Positions 25,270 through 32,649 of a stretch of DNA of 64,000 nt are shown here, piece by piece. This DNA comes from a virus: positions 1 to 64,000 of the IMG/VR virus record IMGVR_UViG_3300021963_000038; one strand, 5' to 3'. A program made the translations under genes and the position numbers. The notes below the pieces were generated by a model. That model had not been told where the DNA came from and made no database searches. It was given only the letters and a program-made list of their open reading frames with translations. How positions within the stretch are numbered: the first letter of the stretch is position 1; each line of letters starts with the position of its first letter.

Positions 25270-25665
25270 ATGGCACATTTCGCAAAAATTAATAAAGCTA
25301 CAAACGAAGTTCTTCATGTATCCGTTGTTGATAACTGGAACTGCGTTGATGGCACAGGCAAAGAAGTAGAAGCAATAGGCATCACATACCTTGAAGGTGT
25401 TCATGGTGTGCATGATGATGTTTATTGGAAACAAACAAGTTACAACAATAACATTCGTAAAAATTATGCCGGTATTGGTATGACATACGATGCGGGTCGT
25501 GATGCTTTCATTGCACCTAAACCATATCCATCATGGGTATTAGTTGAAGAAACTTGCCAATGGAAAGCACCCGTTGATATGCCAGCTGATGCTGGCACAG
25601 GAAATCCACCTAAGATGTATCGTTGGGATGAAGCAACATTAAGTCATGTTGAAATGACAATTTAA
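25270..25665 (+). CDS. Conserved aquatic-phage protein (MAHFAKI family)
   Basis: A 131-residue protein. The start is the ATG eight bases after a GGAGG ribosome site; a TTG five codons upstream overlaps that site and is unlikely. The sequence MAHFAKINKATNEVLHVSVV, then WKQTSYNNNIRKNYAGIGMT and PYPSWVLVEETCQWKAPVDM, matches a short family common in T4-like phages of aquatic bacteria, of unknown function and often beside fibre genes. It may be a structural or fibre-associated protein. It forms a two-gene unit with the next gene. Confidence 0.75.
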   Translation: MAHFAKINKATNEVLHVSVVDNWNCVDGTGKEVEAIGITYLEGVHGVHDDVYWKQTSYNNNIRKNYAGIGMTYDAGRDAFIAPKPYPSWVLVEETCQWKAPVDMPADAGTGNPPKMYRWDEATLSHVEMTI

Positions 25666-25681
25666 TTATTAGGAGTATAAA

Positions 25682-26089
25682 ATGGATTTAAATAACGCAA
25701 GTGATGTGATGAAAAACTTTTCAGCTGAGAATGGAATGCCGGTAGGAATTGATACTGCAATTAAGGCTTTAAGACCTGGTTGCACTTTTGAAATTGCAAT
25801 GTCTGGTGGTGTTGTTACTTATCATAAGTGGTATCACCCTGATGGTTTATCAGCACCAACAAAAGCTGAGATTGATGAAGAAATTGTTTTCCAAGAAAAA
25901 TTGGCAAAACATTATCAGTATGCATACGATAGGTGCCGTCATTACCCTGATGGGTTTGAACAACTTGATATGTTGTGGCACGCTATCAATGAAGGTGTTG
26001 AATTGAAAAATTCAGAGTGGTTTAATACGATTAAAGAAGTTAAAGAAAAGTTTCCTAAATCTGAAGGCCCAGCACCAACAAAAGATTAA
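25682..26089 (+). CDS. Putative tail-assembly-chaperone-like protein
   Basis: A 135-residue protein. The C-terminal half (KHYQYAYDRCRHYPDGFEQL, DMLWHAINEGVE, FNTIKEVKEKFPKSEGPAP) follows the Y-x-R-x-x-x-YP ... Q-LD-xLW ... I-x-x-VK-x-x-(F/Y)PK pattern of short proteins encoded beside tail fibre genes in many phages, some annotated as tail or fibre assembly chaperones. The N-terminal half is variable (IDTAIKALRPGCTFEIAMSG). The function is inferred from the pattern and place. A TTAGGAG ribosome site precedes the ATG. Confidence 0.6.
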   Translation: MDLNNASDVMKNFSAENGMPVGIDTAIKALRPGCTFEIAMSGGVVTYHKWYHPDGLSAPTKAEIDEEIVFQEKLAKHYQYAYDRCRHYPDGFEQLDMLWHAINEGVELKNSEWFNTIKEVKEKFPKSEGPAPTKD

Positions 26090-26101
26090 TTAGAAAAATA
26101 G

Positions 26102-26110
26102 AATAAATAG
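26102..26110 (+). promoter_or_regulatory. T4-type late promoter box
   Basis: AATAAATAG ends six bases before the ATG at 26117, with no ribosome site in between. It would give a nearly leaderless transcript. Confidence 0.5.
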
Positions 26111-26116
26111 ACCACT

Positions 26117-26416
26117 ATGGCACTCAATAAAGTAAACGCAGATTCAATCGCAGACGGCACAGTTGTTGCTGCTGACATTGCAGACAATACAATTACCTTA
26201 GCAAAGTTGCAAAGTGGTCTGTTGCCTACTGCAATCGCAAATTCAGCAGCTGCATATGCTAACTCAGGATTTGCAGTTGCCAATTCATCAGCATCTTATG
26301 CTAACTCAGGTTTTGCAGTAGCTAACTCAGCGGCAAGTTATGCTAACTCAGGATTTTCAACCGCTAACACGGCAACAACTTCAATACCAAACATTTTCAT
26401 GTTATCAGGAATGTAA
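26117..26416 (+). CDS. Short Ala-Asn-Ser repeat fibre protein
   Basis: A 99-residue protein. It opens with NADSIADGTVVAADIADNTI and TLAKLQSGLLP, the linker type also seen in the fibre at 21008. Three YANSGFAVANSAAS-type 14-residue repeats follow and then a short end (IPNIFMLSGM). It lacks the N-terminal attachment domain of the longer fibres. It may be a reduced fibre shaft or a spacer protein. It begins a second block whose order (repeat fibre, YVVPAATS protein, Gly-rich adhesin) repeats that of the first. Confidence 0.65.
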   Translation: MALNKVNADSIADGTVVAADIADNTITLAKLQSGLLPTAIANSAAAYANSGFAVANSSASYANSGFAVANSAASYANSGFSTANTATTSIPNIFMLSGM

Positions 26417-26422
26417 AAACAT

Positions 26423-26761
26423 ATGGCACAAACATATAAACGATTAGGCGCAATCAACCCATCTGCAAATACGCAGACAAATGTGTATGTTGTGCCAGCA
26501 GCAACTTCAACAGTATTTTCATCAATTACAATTTGTAATCAAACAGCATCTAATGCTTCTTACAGTTTAGCTTTGATGAACAATTCAGAATTTAATGCTT
26601 CAGCACCAGCAGCAACATTTATTGTTCGTGGTGCAACTGTACCTGCCGCAGACACAATTGTTCTTACATTAGGTCTGACCGCTAATGCAGGTATGGTGCT
26701 TGCAGCAAATGCAAGTTCAGCATCAATTTCAATCGCAGCTTTTGGTTCAGAGATTACATAA
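26423..26761 (+). CDS. YVVPAATS-family small beta-rich protein
   Basis: A 112-residue paralogue (QTYKRLGAINPSANTQTNVY, VVPAATSTVFSSITICNQTA, FIVRGATVPAADTIVLTLGL, end SIAAFGSEIT). It overlaps the next start by TAATG, so it is translationally coupled to glycine-rich adhesin 4. The repeated pairing of this family with adhesin genes suggests the two products act together, for example as a connector or cap for the adhesin; this is inference from gene order. Confidence 0.7.
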   Translation: MAQTYKRLGAINPSANTQTNVYVVPAATSTVFSSITICNQTASNASYSLALMNNSEFNASAPAATFIVRGATVPAADTIVLTLGLTANAGMVLAANASSASISIAAFGSEIT

Positions 26762-27741
26762 TGGCAGTTCGTTCAGCAAATTTATTAACTTTTACATCAG
26801 TCAATAAAAAAGGTGTTAGACCAGATGGTTATGCTTTTCCAGTTGGACTAACACAAACTGTTGCTGGCCAAGCTGCAGGACCAACTTCAGTAGATTATCT
26901 TGTAGTCGCTGGTGGTGGCGGTGGAGGTAGTCGATATGCTGGCGGCGGCGGTGCCGGTGGATTTTTAACTGGAACAGGATTTTCTATAACAACGGGAACA
27001 CCATACACCGTAACTGTTGGTGGTGGTGGACCAGGTAATGCTTATGTTAGTCCAGGTCAAGGTGGCGATGGAGGTAATTCAATATTTGGTCCATCTATAA
27101 CAGCCACTGGTGGCGGTGGTGGCGGCGGTGAAACTCCACCTTCAAGTGTGGGCACTGGTCGTGCTGGGGGTTCTGGTGGCGGTGCTAACTCGGGCGCAGG
27201 CGGATCAGGAACTCCAGGTCAAGGAAATAATGGCGGTTCAGCTTCATCTCCAGGTTTAGGATCTAATGCAACAGGCGGTGGTGGTGGCGGTGCCGGTGGA
27301 GCTGGTAGTTCTGGAGGAGCATATAGTTCTGGATATCCAGCAACGGGCACTGGCGGCCTTGGTACTGCATCACCTTATTCTGGTTCACCAGTAACATATG
27401 CTGGTGGCGGTGGTGCAGGAAATGGAACTGGTGGTGGTGTTTGTCTTGGTGGTCCAGGAACTCCAGGGGTAAGTGGTGGTAACGGATCCGGCGGTAGCGC
27501 AACTGGTGTTGCAGGAACTACTAACACGGGTGGTGGAGGTGGCGGTGGAAATTTTGATGGTAGTATAGGAAAAACTGGCGGTGCCGGCGGTTCTGGTATT
27601 GTAATCATTCGTTATACTGGTAGTCAAGGTGCTGCTGGTGGAAACTATTCATCATCTGGTGGTTATTCAATACATACATTCACTGGTAGTGGATCATTTA
27701 CATCCAATACATTCATAGCTGCCACTTATAACATCAATTAA
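26761..27741 (+). CDS. Glycine-rich adhesin-like protein 4 of 7
   Basis: A 326-residue paralogue, the longest of the set. Key blocks are KGVRPDGYAFPVGLTQTVAG, VDYLVVAGGGGGGSRYAGGG, GFLTGTGFSITTGTPYTVTV, and the end SGIVIIRYTGSQGAAGGNYS. Eighty bases here (26956-27035) are identical to adhesin 5 (29223-29302), although flanking parts differ, which points to recent recombination. A single cysteine lies in GGGVCLGGPGTPG. The product probably forms a polyglycine-helix tip of a fibre, by analogy with gp38 adhesins. Confidence 0.72.
   Translation: MAVRSANLLTFTSVNKKGVRPDGYAFPVGLTQTVAGQAAGPTSVDYLVVAGGGGGGSRYAGGGGAGGFLTGTGFSITTGTPYTVTVGGGGPGNAYVSPGQGGDGGNSIFGPSITATGGGGGGGETPPSSVGTGRAGGSGGGANSGAGGSGTPGQGNNGGSASSPGLGSNATGGGGGGAGGAGSSGGAYSSGYPATGTGGLGTASPYSGSPVTYAGGGGAGNGTGGGVCLGGPGTPGVSGGNGSGGSATGVAGTTNTGGGGGGGNFDGSIGKTGGAGGSGIVIIRYTGSQGAAGGNYSSSGGYSIHTFTGSGSFTSNTFIAATYNIN
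26956..27035 (+). repeat. 80-bp identical block shared with 29223-29302
   Basis: The block runs from GGTGGATTTTTAACTGG to GGTGGACCAGG and is base-for-base the same in adhesins 4 and 5. Synonymous positions are unchanged, unlike the surrounding sequence, which suggests a recent exchange rather than protein-level conservation. Confidence 0.8.
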
Positions 27742-27746
27742 AACAG

Positions 27747-27755
27747 AATAAATAA
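27747..27755 (+). promoter_or_regulatory. T4-type late promoter box
   Basis: AATAAATAA ends six bases before the ATG at 27762. There is no ribosome site in the gap, another near-leaderless arrangement. Confidence 0.5.
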
Positions 27756-27761
27756 TCAATT

Positions 27762-28697
27762 ATGTCATATATTGGAAATCAGGTAACATCAATACCGTTT
27801 ATCACAGATATCTTTTCTGGTACTGGCGCTCAAACGGCATTTACTCCACTAACAAGAGCTCCTGCTGGTACTGCATCAATTGCTGTTTTCATTGCTGGTG
27901 TATATCAACCGCCTTCTGCATACACATTAAATGGTGTTACTCTTACATTCAGTTCAGCACCAACAGCTGGCACAGGTAACATTGTTGTTCTACATCTAGG
28001 TAATGGTTCTGCTGTTCAAGTTCCATCGGACGGTTCAGTTACATTACTCAAACTATCTAACGATACTTACTCATATATCAATTCTGCATTTACTGCGGCT
28101 AATACTGGTGGCTCAGCAGCATCATATGCTAACTCAGGATTTGCGGTTGCTAACTCAGCGGCAAGTTATGCCAATGCAGCTTTTATCTCTGCAAATTTAA
28201 GTAATGGTATTGATACTACACAAAATACAAATATTACGAATGTTGGTACATATGCCAACTCAGCATTTGCTAAGGCAAACAATGCCACATCAAACGGTTC
28301 TTTTGCCGTAACAGGTTCAGGCTTAGCAGTTTCATTAACTGGTTCAGTAATAACTGGTTACAAAATTTTAGGTCAAATTGTAACAACGGCAAATTCAATT
28401 GCCAACGTATATGTTGTACCAGCTGCAACATCAGCTTCAATCGGTACAATCACAGTTTGTAATGGCACAGCAAACGATGTTCTATTAGATTTGATATCAA
28501 GACCATCTACTGAAGCTTTAGCTGCAAAACATTATATTGTTAAAGGCATCACACTGCCAGCTGCGGATACACTCATCATAGATAGTGGTGTATCATTAAA
28601 TACTGGTGCTATTTTAGCTGCCAACACAACTGGTGGCAATGCAGCCGCTTCTGCTGCAGGCATATCAGTTCACGCATATGGAGTTGAAATCGTATAA
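27762..28697 (+). CDS. Fusion fibre: attachment domain, Ala-Asn-Ser repeats and YVVPAATS domain
   Basis: A 311-residue protein in three parts. Residues 1-100 form a beta-rich attachment-type domain (YIGNQVTSIPFITDIFSGTG, VFIAGVYQPPSAYTLNGVTL) related to the start of the fibre at 21008. Residues about 104-190 hold YANSGFAVANSAASYANAAF-type repeats and TQNTNITNVGTYANSAFAKA. Residues about 200-311 are a full YVVPAATS domain (GYKILGQIVTTANSIANVYV, end ISVHAYGVEIV). In the first block the same parts are encoded by separate genes (21008 and 21709), so this copy shows that the two proteins belong together. It is coupled to the next gene by a TAATG overlap. Confidence 0.75.
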   Translation: MSYIGNQVTSIPFITDIFSGTGAQTAFTPLTRAPAGTASIAVFIAGVYQPPSAYTLNGVTLTFSSAPTAGTGNIVVLHLGNGSAVQVPSDGSVTLLKLSNDTYSYINSAFTAANTGGSAASYANSGFAVANSAASYANAAFISANLSNGIDTTQNTNITNVGTYANSAFAKANNATSNGSFAVTGSGLAVSLTGSVITGYKILGQIVTTANSIANVYVVPAATSASIGTITVCNGTANDVLLDLISRPSTEALAAKHYIVKGITLPAADTLIIDSGVSLNTGAILAANTTGGNAAASAAGISVHAYGVEIV

Positions 28698-29035
28698 TGG
28701 CAAACGCATATAAAATTTTAGGTCAATTAAATCCAACAGCTAATACACAAGGTAATGTGTATGTTGTGCCGGCAGCTTCAGCTGGAATTATTGAAACTAT
28801 TACAATCGCAAATCAATCAACAACTAATGCATCTTACAGTTTAATTGTGATGCCAGCTGCCAACTTTGCTTCACCAGCCGCAAACACATATTTCGTTGTT
28901 CGTGGTGGTTTAGCTCCTGCAAGTGATACTGCAATCATCGACCTTAACCTCAATTTGCCTGCTGGCACAGTCTTTGCTGCCAATGCAAGCACATCTTCTA
29001 TTTCCATATCGGCATTTGGCGTAGAAGTTTCTTAA
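28697..29035 (+). CDS. YVVPAATS-family small beta-rich protein
   Basis: A 112-residue paralogue (NAYKILGQLNPTANTQGNVY, VVPAASAGIIETITIANQST, FVVRGGLAPASDTAIIDLNL, end ISISAFGVEVS). It is close to the copy at 22056 (shared SLIVMPAANFASPA). It sits directly before adhesin 5, repeating the order of the other two blocks. Function is unknown. Confidence 0.7.
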   Translation: MANAYKILGQLNPTANTQGNVYVVPAASAGIIETITIANQSTTNASYSLIVMPAANFASPAANTYFVVRGGLAPASDTAIIDLNLNLPAGTVFAANASTSSISISAFGVEVS

Positions 29036-29045
29036 AGGCATTAAA

Positions 29046-29957
29046 ATGGGCGTAAGATATTTTAATGCCAAACAAACAAATGGTAGACTACTCAGACCGC
29101 AGGGATATGCATTTCCTGTGGGATTAACTATACTTGTTGCGGCAGGTCCAACTTCAGTAGATTATCTTGTAGTCGCTGGAGGTGGTGGGGGAGGTAACGG
29201 TAATGGTGGTGGAGGCGGCGCTGGTGGATTTTTAACTGGAACAGGATTTTCTATAACAACGGGAACACCATACACCGTAACTGTTGGTGGTGGTGGACCA
29301 GGATCAGCGTCGACCTCCCAAAAAGCTTCGAATGGATCAAATTCTATATTTTCTAGTATAACTTCTGTTGGTGGCGGAGGTGGCGGATCAAATCAAAATA
29401 GAGCAGGATTAAATGGTGGTTCAGGCGGCGGCGCCGGTTCTGCTTCCGATAGTGTAAGTGCGAGTGGTGGTTCTGCTACTCCAAGTCAAGGAAATAATGG
29501 CGGTACAAACGGAACAGGTGCCGCTGCAGGTGGTGGTGGTGGAGCTGGCGGTTCTGGTGGAAACGCATCAGGAACCACTACTGGTAACGGTGGTTCAGGA
29601 ACAGCATCACCATATTCTGGTACACCAGTAACATATGCTGGTGGTGGTGGAGGTGGTGCTAGGAGTGATTTAAGTCAAACACCAGGTACAGGCGGTTCAG
29701 GTGTTGGAGGTGCCGGTGGTTATCCATCAGGAGGTAGTAATGGTTCACCAAATTCTGGTGGTGGAGCTGGAGGATCAGGTTTTGGTGCAAACTCTGGAGG
29801 AACTGGTGGTTCTGGTATTGTAATCATTCGATATGCAGGTGCTCAAACTGCAGCTGGTGGAAACTATTCTTATCCATCTCCTTTTGCATATTCTATACAT
29901 ACATTCACTGGTGATGGTACATTCACAAGTAATACTTTATTATACGCTGTCAACTAA
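29046..29957 (+). CDS. Glycine-rich adhesin-like protein 5 of 7
   Basis: A 303-residue paralogue (GRLLRPQGYAFPVGLTILVA, VDYLVVAGGGGGGNGNGGGG, GFLTGTGFSITTGTPYTVTV, end SGIVIIRYAGAQTAAGGNYS, then YPSPFAYSIHTFTGDGTFTS). The front half is identical over 80 bases to adhesin 4. The end is identical over 78 bases to adhesin 6 (29829-29906 and 30816-30893). The gene is therefore a mosaic of its two neighbours. The middle loops (SASTSQKASNGSN, RSDLSQTPGTGGSG) are its own. It opens the second run of three adhesin genes. Confidence 0.72.
   Translation: MGVRYFNAKQTNGRLLRPQGYAFPVGLTILVAAGPTSVDYLVVAGGGGGGNGNGGGGGAGGFLTGTGFSITTGTPYTVTVGGGGPGSASTSQKASNGSNSIFSSITSVGGGGGGSNQNRAGLNGGSGGGAGSASDSVSASGGSATPSQGNNGGTNGTGAAAGGGGGAGGSGGNASGTTTGNGGSGTASPYSGTPVTYAGGGGGGARSDLSQTPGTGGSGVGGAGGYPSGGSNGSPNSGGGAGGSGFGANSGGTGGSGIVIIRYAGAQTAAGGNYSYPSPFAYSIHTFTGDGTFTSNTLLYAVN
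29223..29302 (+). repeat. 80-bp identical block shared with 26956-27035
   Basis: Partner copy of the block in adhesin 4. The two lie about 2.2 kb apart in the same orientation, so recombination between them would delete or duplicate the genes in between. Confidence 0.8.
29829..29906 (+). repeat. 78-bp identical block shared with 30816-30893
   Basis: The block covers the conserved C-terminal end (RYAGAQTAAGGNYS to SIHTF) of adhesin 5 and is base-for-base the same in adhesin 6. Bases just outside differ, for example GTAATCATT versus GTAATTCTT upstream. Confidence 0.8.
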
Positions 29958-29966
29958 AAAATAATT

Positions 29967-30941
29967 ATGGGTATAAAATATATCAACAAACCTGCGACTG
30001 GTTCTTATTTTTTAAGGCCGCAGGGATATTCATTCCCAACAGGATTAAATATAGCAGGAACACTATCTCTTGATTATCTTGTCGTTGGTGGTGGAGGTGG
30101 CGGTGGAAGTAGTGGAAGTGCAAATGGTGGTGGAGGTGGTGCAGGTGGTTTTAGAACAGGTTCAGGTTTTGTTGTGTTGGGTGGAACATCATATGCTGTT
30201 ACAGTAGGTGCCGGTGGTCCAGCAACATCAACTCCATCTTTTGTCAGAGGCAGTCAAGGGTCAAACACTACTTTCTCTACAATATCTTCTGCTGGTGGTG
30301 GCGGTGGTGGTTCATATGGTCCCACACTTGCAAATGGCCTTGATGGTGGTAGTGGGGGTGGTGCAGGCCAATCAAATGGAAATGCATACACAGGTGGTTC
30401 AGGTAATATTCCATCGACAAGTCCAAGTCAAGGAAATGCTGGTGGTAGTATGCCAGGTAATCCATCTCCTGGAAGAGGTGGTGCCGGCGGCGGTGGCGCA
30501 GGTGCTGGCGGTAATCCTCCAACTGGTTCTCCATTGCAACCTACTGGTGGTGCTGGTGGTGCTGGTAGTGCGTCACCTTTATCAGGTTCACCAGTAAATT
30601 ATGCTGGCGGTGGTTCTGGTGGCAGTCATAGTACAGGTGGAAGTGCCACTCCTGGAGGTCTTGGTGGTGGCGGCGCAGGAAGTTTTTCAAGTACAGTTGC
30701 TGGTGCTGGAACTCCTAACACCGGCGGTGGTGGCGGTGGTGCATCAGATGGAAATTCAGGGTCTTTCGTTGCATCATGGAATGGTGCAGGTGGTGGTTCT
30801 GGTATTGTAATTCTTCGATATGCAGGTGCTCAAACTGCAGCTGGTGGAAACTATTCTTATCCATCTCCTTTTGCATATTCTATACATACATTCCTTGGTG
30901 ATGGCACGTTTAGAGCAAACGGAACATATAGTGTTAATTAA
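29967..30941 (+). CDS. Glycine-rich adhesin-like protein 6 of 7
   Basis: A 324-residue paralogue (GSYFLRPQGYSFPTGLNIAG, LDYLVVGGGGGGGSSGSANG, GFRTGSGFVVLGGTSYAVTV, end SGIVILRYAGAQTAAGGNYS). The loop NIPSTSPSQGNAGG is close to adhesin 7 (NTPSTSPSQGSNGG), while the end matches adhesin 5. This copy has FRTG in place of FLTG, as does adhesin 7. It is nine bases after the previous stop and nine bases before the next gene, so it is co-expressed with both. By analogy with gp38-type adhesins it probably contacts the host surface. Confidence 0.72.
   Translation: MGIKYINKPATGSYFLRPQGYSFPTGLNIAGTLSLDYLVVGGGGGGGSSGSANGGGGGAGGFRTGSGFVVLGGTSYAVTVGAGGPATSTPSFVRGSQGSNTTFSTISSAGGGGGGSYGPTLANGLDGGSGGGAGQSNGNAYTGGSGNIPSTSPSQGNAGGSMPGNPSPGRGGAGGGGAGAGGNPPTGSPLQPTGGAGGAGSASPLSGSPVNYAGGGSGGSHSTGGSATPGGLGGGGAGSFSSTVAGAGTPNTGGGGGGASDGNSGSFVASWNGAGGGSGIVILRYAGAQTAAGGNYSYPSPFAYSIHTFLGDGTFRANGTYSVN
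30816..30893 (+). repeat. 78-bp identical block shared with 29829-29906
   Basis: Partner copy of the block at the 3' end of adhesin 5. It is in the same orientation, about 0.99 kb away, which is close to one adhesin gene length. Confidence 0.8.
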
Positions 30942-30950
30942 GAGATAATT

Positions 30951-31904
30951 ATGGGCGCTTCATACACAGCAGGTAAAACAACAATAGGTGCGTTTCTTAG
31001 ACCGCAAGGATATGCATTTCCTGTGGGATTAACAACTGGTGTTCCTTTATCACTTTCAGTAGACTATCTTGTTGTAGCTGGTGGCGGAGGTGGAGGTAGA
31101 CAGCGTGGCGGTGGCGGCGGAGCAGGCGGTTTTAGAACAGGCACAGGATTTTCTATAACACAAGGAACGCCATACGCTGTAACTGTTGGTGGTGGTGGTC
31201 CAGGTTCAACAGTTACAACAGCGAGAGGCACAAACGGCAATGATTCCGTTTTTTCTACCATCACATCTACTGGTGGTGGCGGTGGCGGGTCATCAATTTC
31301 AACTGCATCTTCTGCTATTTTAAGTGGCGCAAGTGGCGGGTCTGGTGGGGGCAGTGCGGCTGATTCAGCGGCAGGAACAACATCCGGTTCTGGAGGCGCA
31401 GGAAATACTCCATCTACAAGCCCAAGCCAAGGTAGCAATGGAGGCGTTTGCAACCCCGCACCCGCCTATGGTGGAGGTGGAGGTGGCGGCGCAGGTGCTG
31501 TTGGAGGAAATGGCAGCGGCAGTCATCCAAGCTCGGTTGCTGGTACTGGTGGTAATGGTGTTGCATCACCATATTCTGGTTCACCAGTAACATATGCTGG
31601 TGGAGGCGGCGGCGGTCAACAAAACAATGGCCCATTTGCTGGAGGCACTGGAGGCGGAGGCGCTGGTACTGGTGGTGTAGGCGCTGGAGGAAATGCAACT
31701 CCAAATACAGGTGGTGGCGGTGGCGGTGATGGTAATGCTGGTGTTAATGGTGGTGCCGGCGGCTCAGGTATCGTAATCATTCGTTATACAGGTTCTCAAG
31801 CTGCTGGTGGTGGTAATTACTCCTCGTCTGGTGGATATTCTATACATACCTTTCTTGGTGATGGCACTTTTAGTGCTAATAACACAGGTTACTTTGTCAA
31901 CTAA
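30951..31904 (+). CDS. Glycine-rich adhesin-like protein 7 of 7
   Basis: A 317-residue paralogue (IGAFLRPQGYAFPVGLTTGV, VDYLVVAGGGGGGRQRGGGG, GFRTGTGFSITQGTPYAVTV, end SGIVIIRYTGSQAAGGGNYS, then YSIHTFLGDGTFSANNTGYF). It has a single cysteine in GGVCNPAPAYGGG. It is the last gene before a strong terminator, so the adhesin block ends here as a transcription unit. The codon use is richer in GGC than in most neighbours, giving a local rise in G+C. Confidence 0.72.
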   Translation: MGASYTAGKTTIGAFLRPQGYAFPVGLTTGVPLSLSVDYLVVAGGGGGGRQRGGGGGAGGFRTGTGFSITQGTPYAVTVGGGGPGSTVTTARGTNGNDSVFSTITSTGGGGGGSSISTASSAILSGASGGSGGGSAADSAAGTTSGSGGAGNTPSTSPSQGSNGGVCNPAPAYGGGGGGGAGAVGGNGSGSHPSSVAGTGGNGVASPYSGSPVTYAGGGGGGQQNNGPFAGGTGGGGAGTGGVGAGGNATPNTGGGGGGDGNAGVNGGAGGSGIVIIRYTGSQAAGGGNYSSSGGYSIHTFLGDGTFSANNTGYFVN

Positions 31905-31924
31905 ACAATAATATATTCTAAAGA

Positions 31925-31948
31925 AACCCCACTAATGTGGGGTTTTTT
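31925..31948 (+). terminator. Intrinsic terminator after the adhesin block
   Basis: An 8-bp perfect stem (AACCCCAC / GTGGGGTT) with a TAAT loop is followed by a T run. It lies 21 bases after the last adhesin stop. Confidence 0.92.
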
Positions 31949-31973
31949 ATTGGTAACATAGTAATCAATTGGA

Positions 31974-31982
31974 CTAAATATA
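31974..31982 (+). promoter_or_regulatory. T4-type late promoter box
   Basis: CTAAATATA lies just after the terminator and 21 bases before the GTG start at 32004. A TAAGGAGA ribosome site stands between them. It probably restarts transcription for the second fibre block. Confidence 0.6.
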
Positions 31983-32003
31983 CCGTAAATTTAAGGAGAT
32001 AAC

Positions 32004-32336
32004 GTGGCAGCATTCACAGAATTGTTAATTGAACAAGGTGCAACATTTTCAACCACAGTTAATGTAGAAGATACCGCTGGTGCTGCTATAAACTTATATG
32101 GTTATTCAGCATCTTCTCAAATGCGTAAATCTTATTACGCTACATCAAACACAATAATTACTTCAACCATTACAGGCAATGCTAATGGTGAAATTACTCT
32201 TTCTATGACAGCAGCTAATACTGCTAATTTGACACCTGGCCGGCAAGTTTTTGATTTGCTTATCACCTCACCATCTTCTGTAAAAACAAGAGTTGTTGAA
32301 GGAATTATTGTAATATCGCCAGGAGTTACGCAATAA
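32004..32336 (+). CDS. Small beta-rich structural protein
   Basis: A 110-residue protein starting with GTG, placed seven to eight bases after a clear TAAGGAGA ribosome site. It has TELLIEQGATFSTTVNVEDT, INLYGYSASSQMRKSYYATS, and a terminal VVEGIIVISPGVT. The pattern (IEQGATF...V.D..G..I.L.GY...) is that of short structural proteins found beside fibre genes in T4-like phages of aquatic bacteria and recalls upper-baseplate/fibre-adaptor beta-sandwich domains. The exact role is unknown. The stop overlaps the next start (TAATG). Confidence 0.7.
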   Translation: MAAFTELLIEQGATFSTTVNVEDTAGAAINLYGYSASSQMRKSYYATSNTIITSTITGNANGEITLSMTAANTANLTPGRQVFDLLITSPSSVKTRVVEGIIVISPGVTQ

Positions 32337-32584
32337 TGGCAGTCAATGCTAGAATAAATTCAAGTGGTACTATTGGCCAAGTAAAGTTAACTCAGCAAAC
32401 TCGGTCAACGATTGCTGCACAGAATTTTGCACCTAAACCAAACGTATCATTAACTGAGTTGAATGATATTAATGTTTCTGGTGTTCAAGATAAACAAGTC
32501 CTTCAATTTGATTCTGCAACAGGTAAGTTTGTAGCCAATACAGTTACCGCCACAGTAGTTTCAGTTAATGGTGGTAGTTTCTAA
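32336..32584 (+). CDS. Small conserved structural protein
   Basis: An 82-residue protein (SSGTIGQVKLTQQTRSTIAA, then LTELNDINVSGVQDKQVLQF and DSATGKFVANT). The phrase LxDVxxxGxxDGxxLxYDxxTxKWV is a widespread phage fibre motif; here LTELNDINVSGVQDKQVLQF fits it. It is probably a fibre-network or connector protein. It is coupled to the preceding gene and followed by an intergenic late box. Confidence 0.7.
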   Translation: MAVNARINSSGTIGQVKLTQQTRSTIAAQNFAPKPNVSLTELNDINVSGVQDKQVLQFDSATGKFVANTVTATVVSVNGGSF

Positions 32585-32595
32585 TTGCCCTAAAA

Positions 32596-32604
32596 CATAA
32601 ATAG
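32596..32604 (+). promoter_or_regulatory. T4-type late promoter box
   Basis: CATAAATAG lies 45 bases before the ATG at 32650, with an AAAAGGA ribosome site near 32635. It heads the large repeat-fibre genes. Confidence 0.7.
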
Positions 32605-32649
32605 ACTATAAAACGGATAGAAGCCTTACAATTAAAAGGATATTATTAA

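Noticed and set aside
31064-31453. Long proline-rich open frame on the minus strand, and similar antisense frames at 22911-23144 and 27375-27608
   Set aside because: They mirror GGN glycine codons of the adhesin genes and read as poly-Pro. The sense frames align as paralogues, so these are shadows.
22414-31904. Diversity-generating retroelement acting on the adhesins
   Set aside because: No reverse transcriptase gene and no template/variable repeat pair with adenine-specific changes were seen in the window. Differences between copies include many synonymous and length changes.
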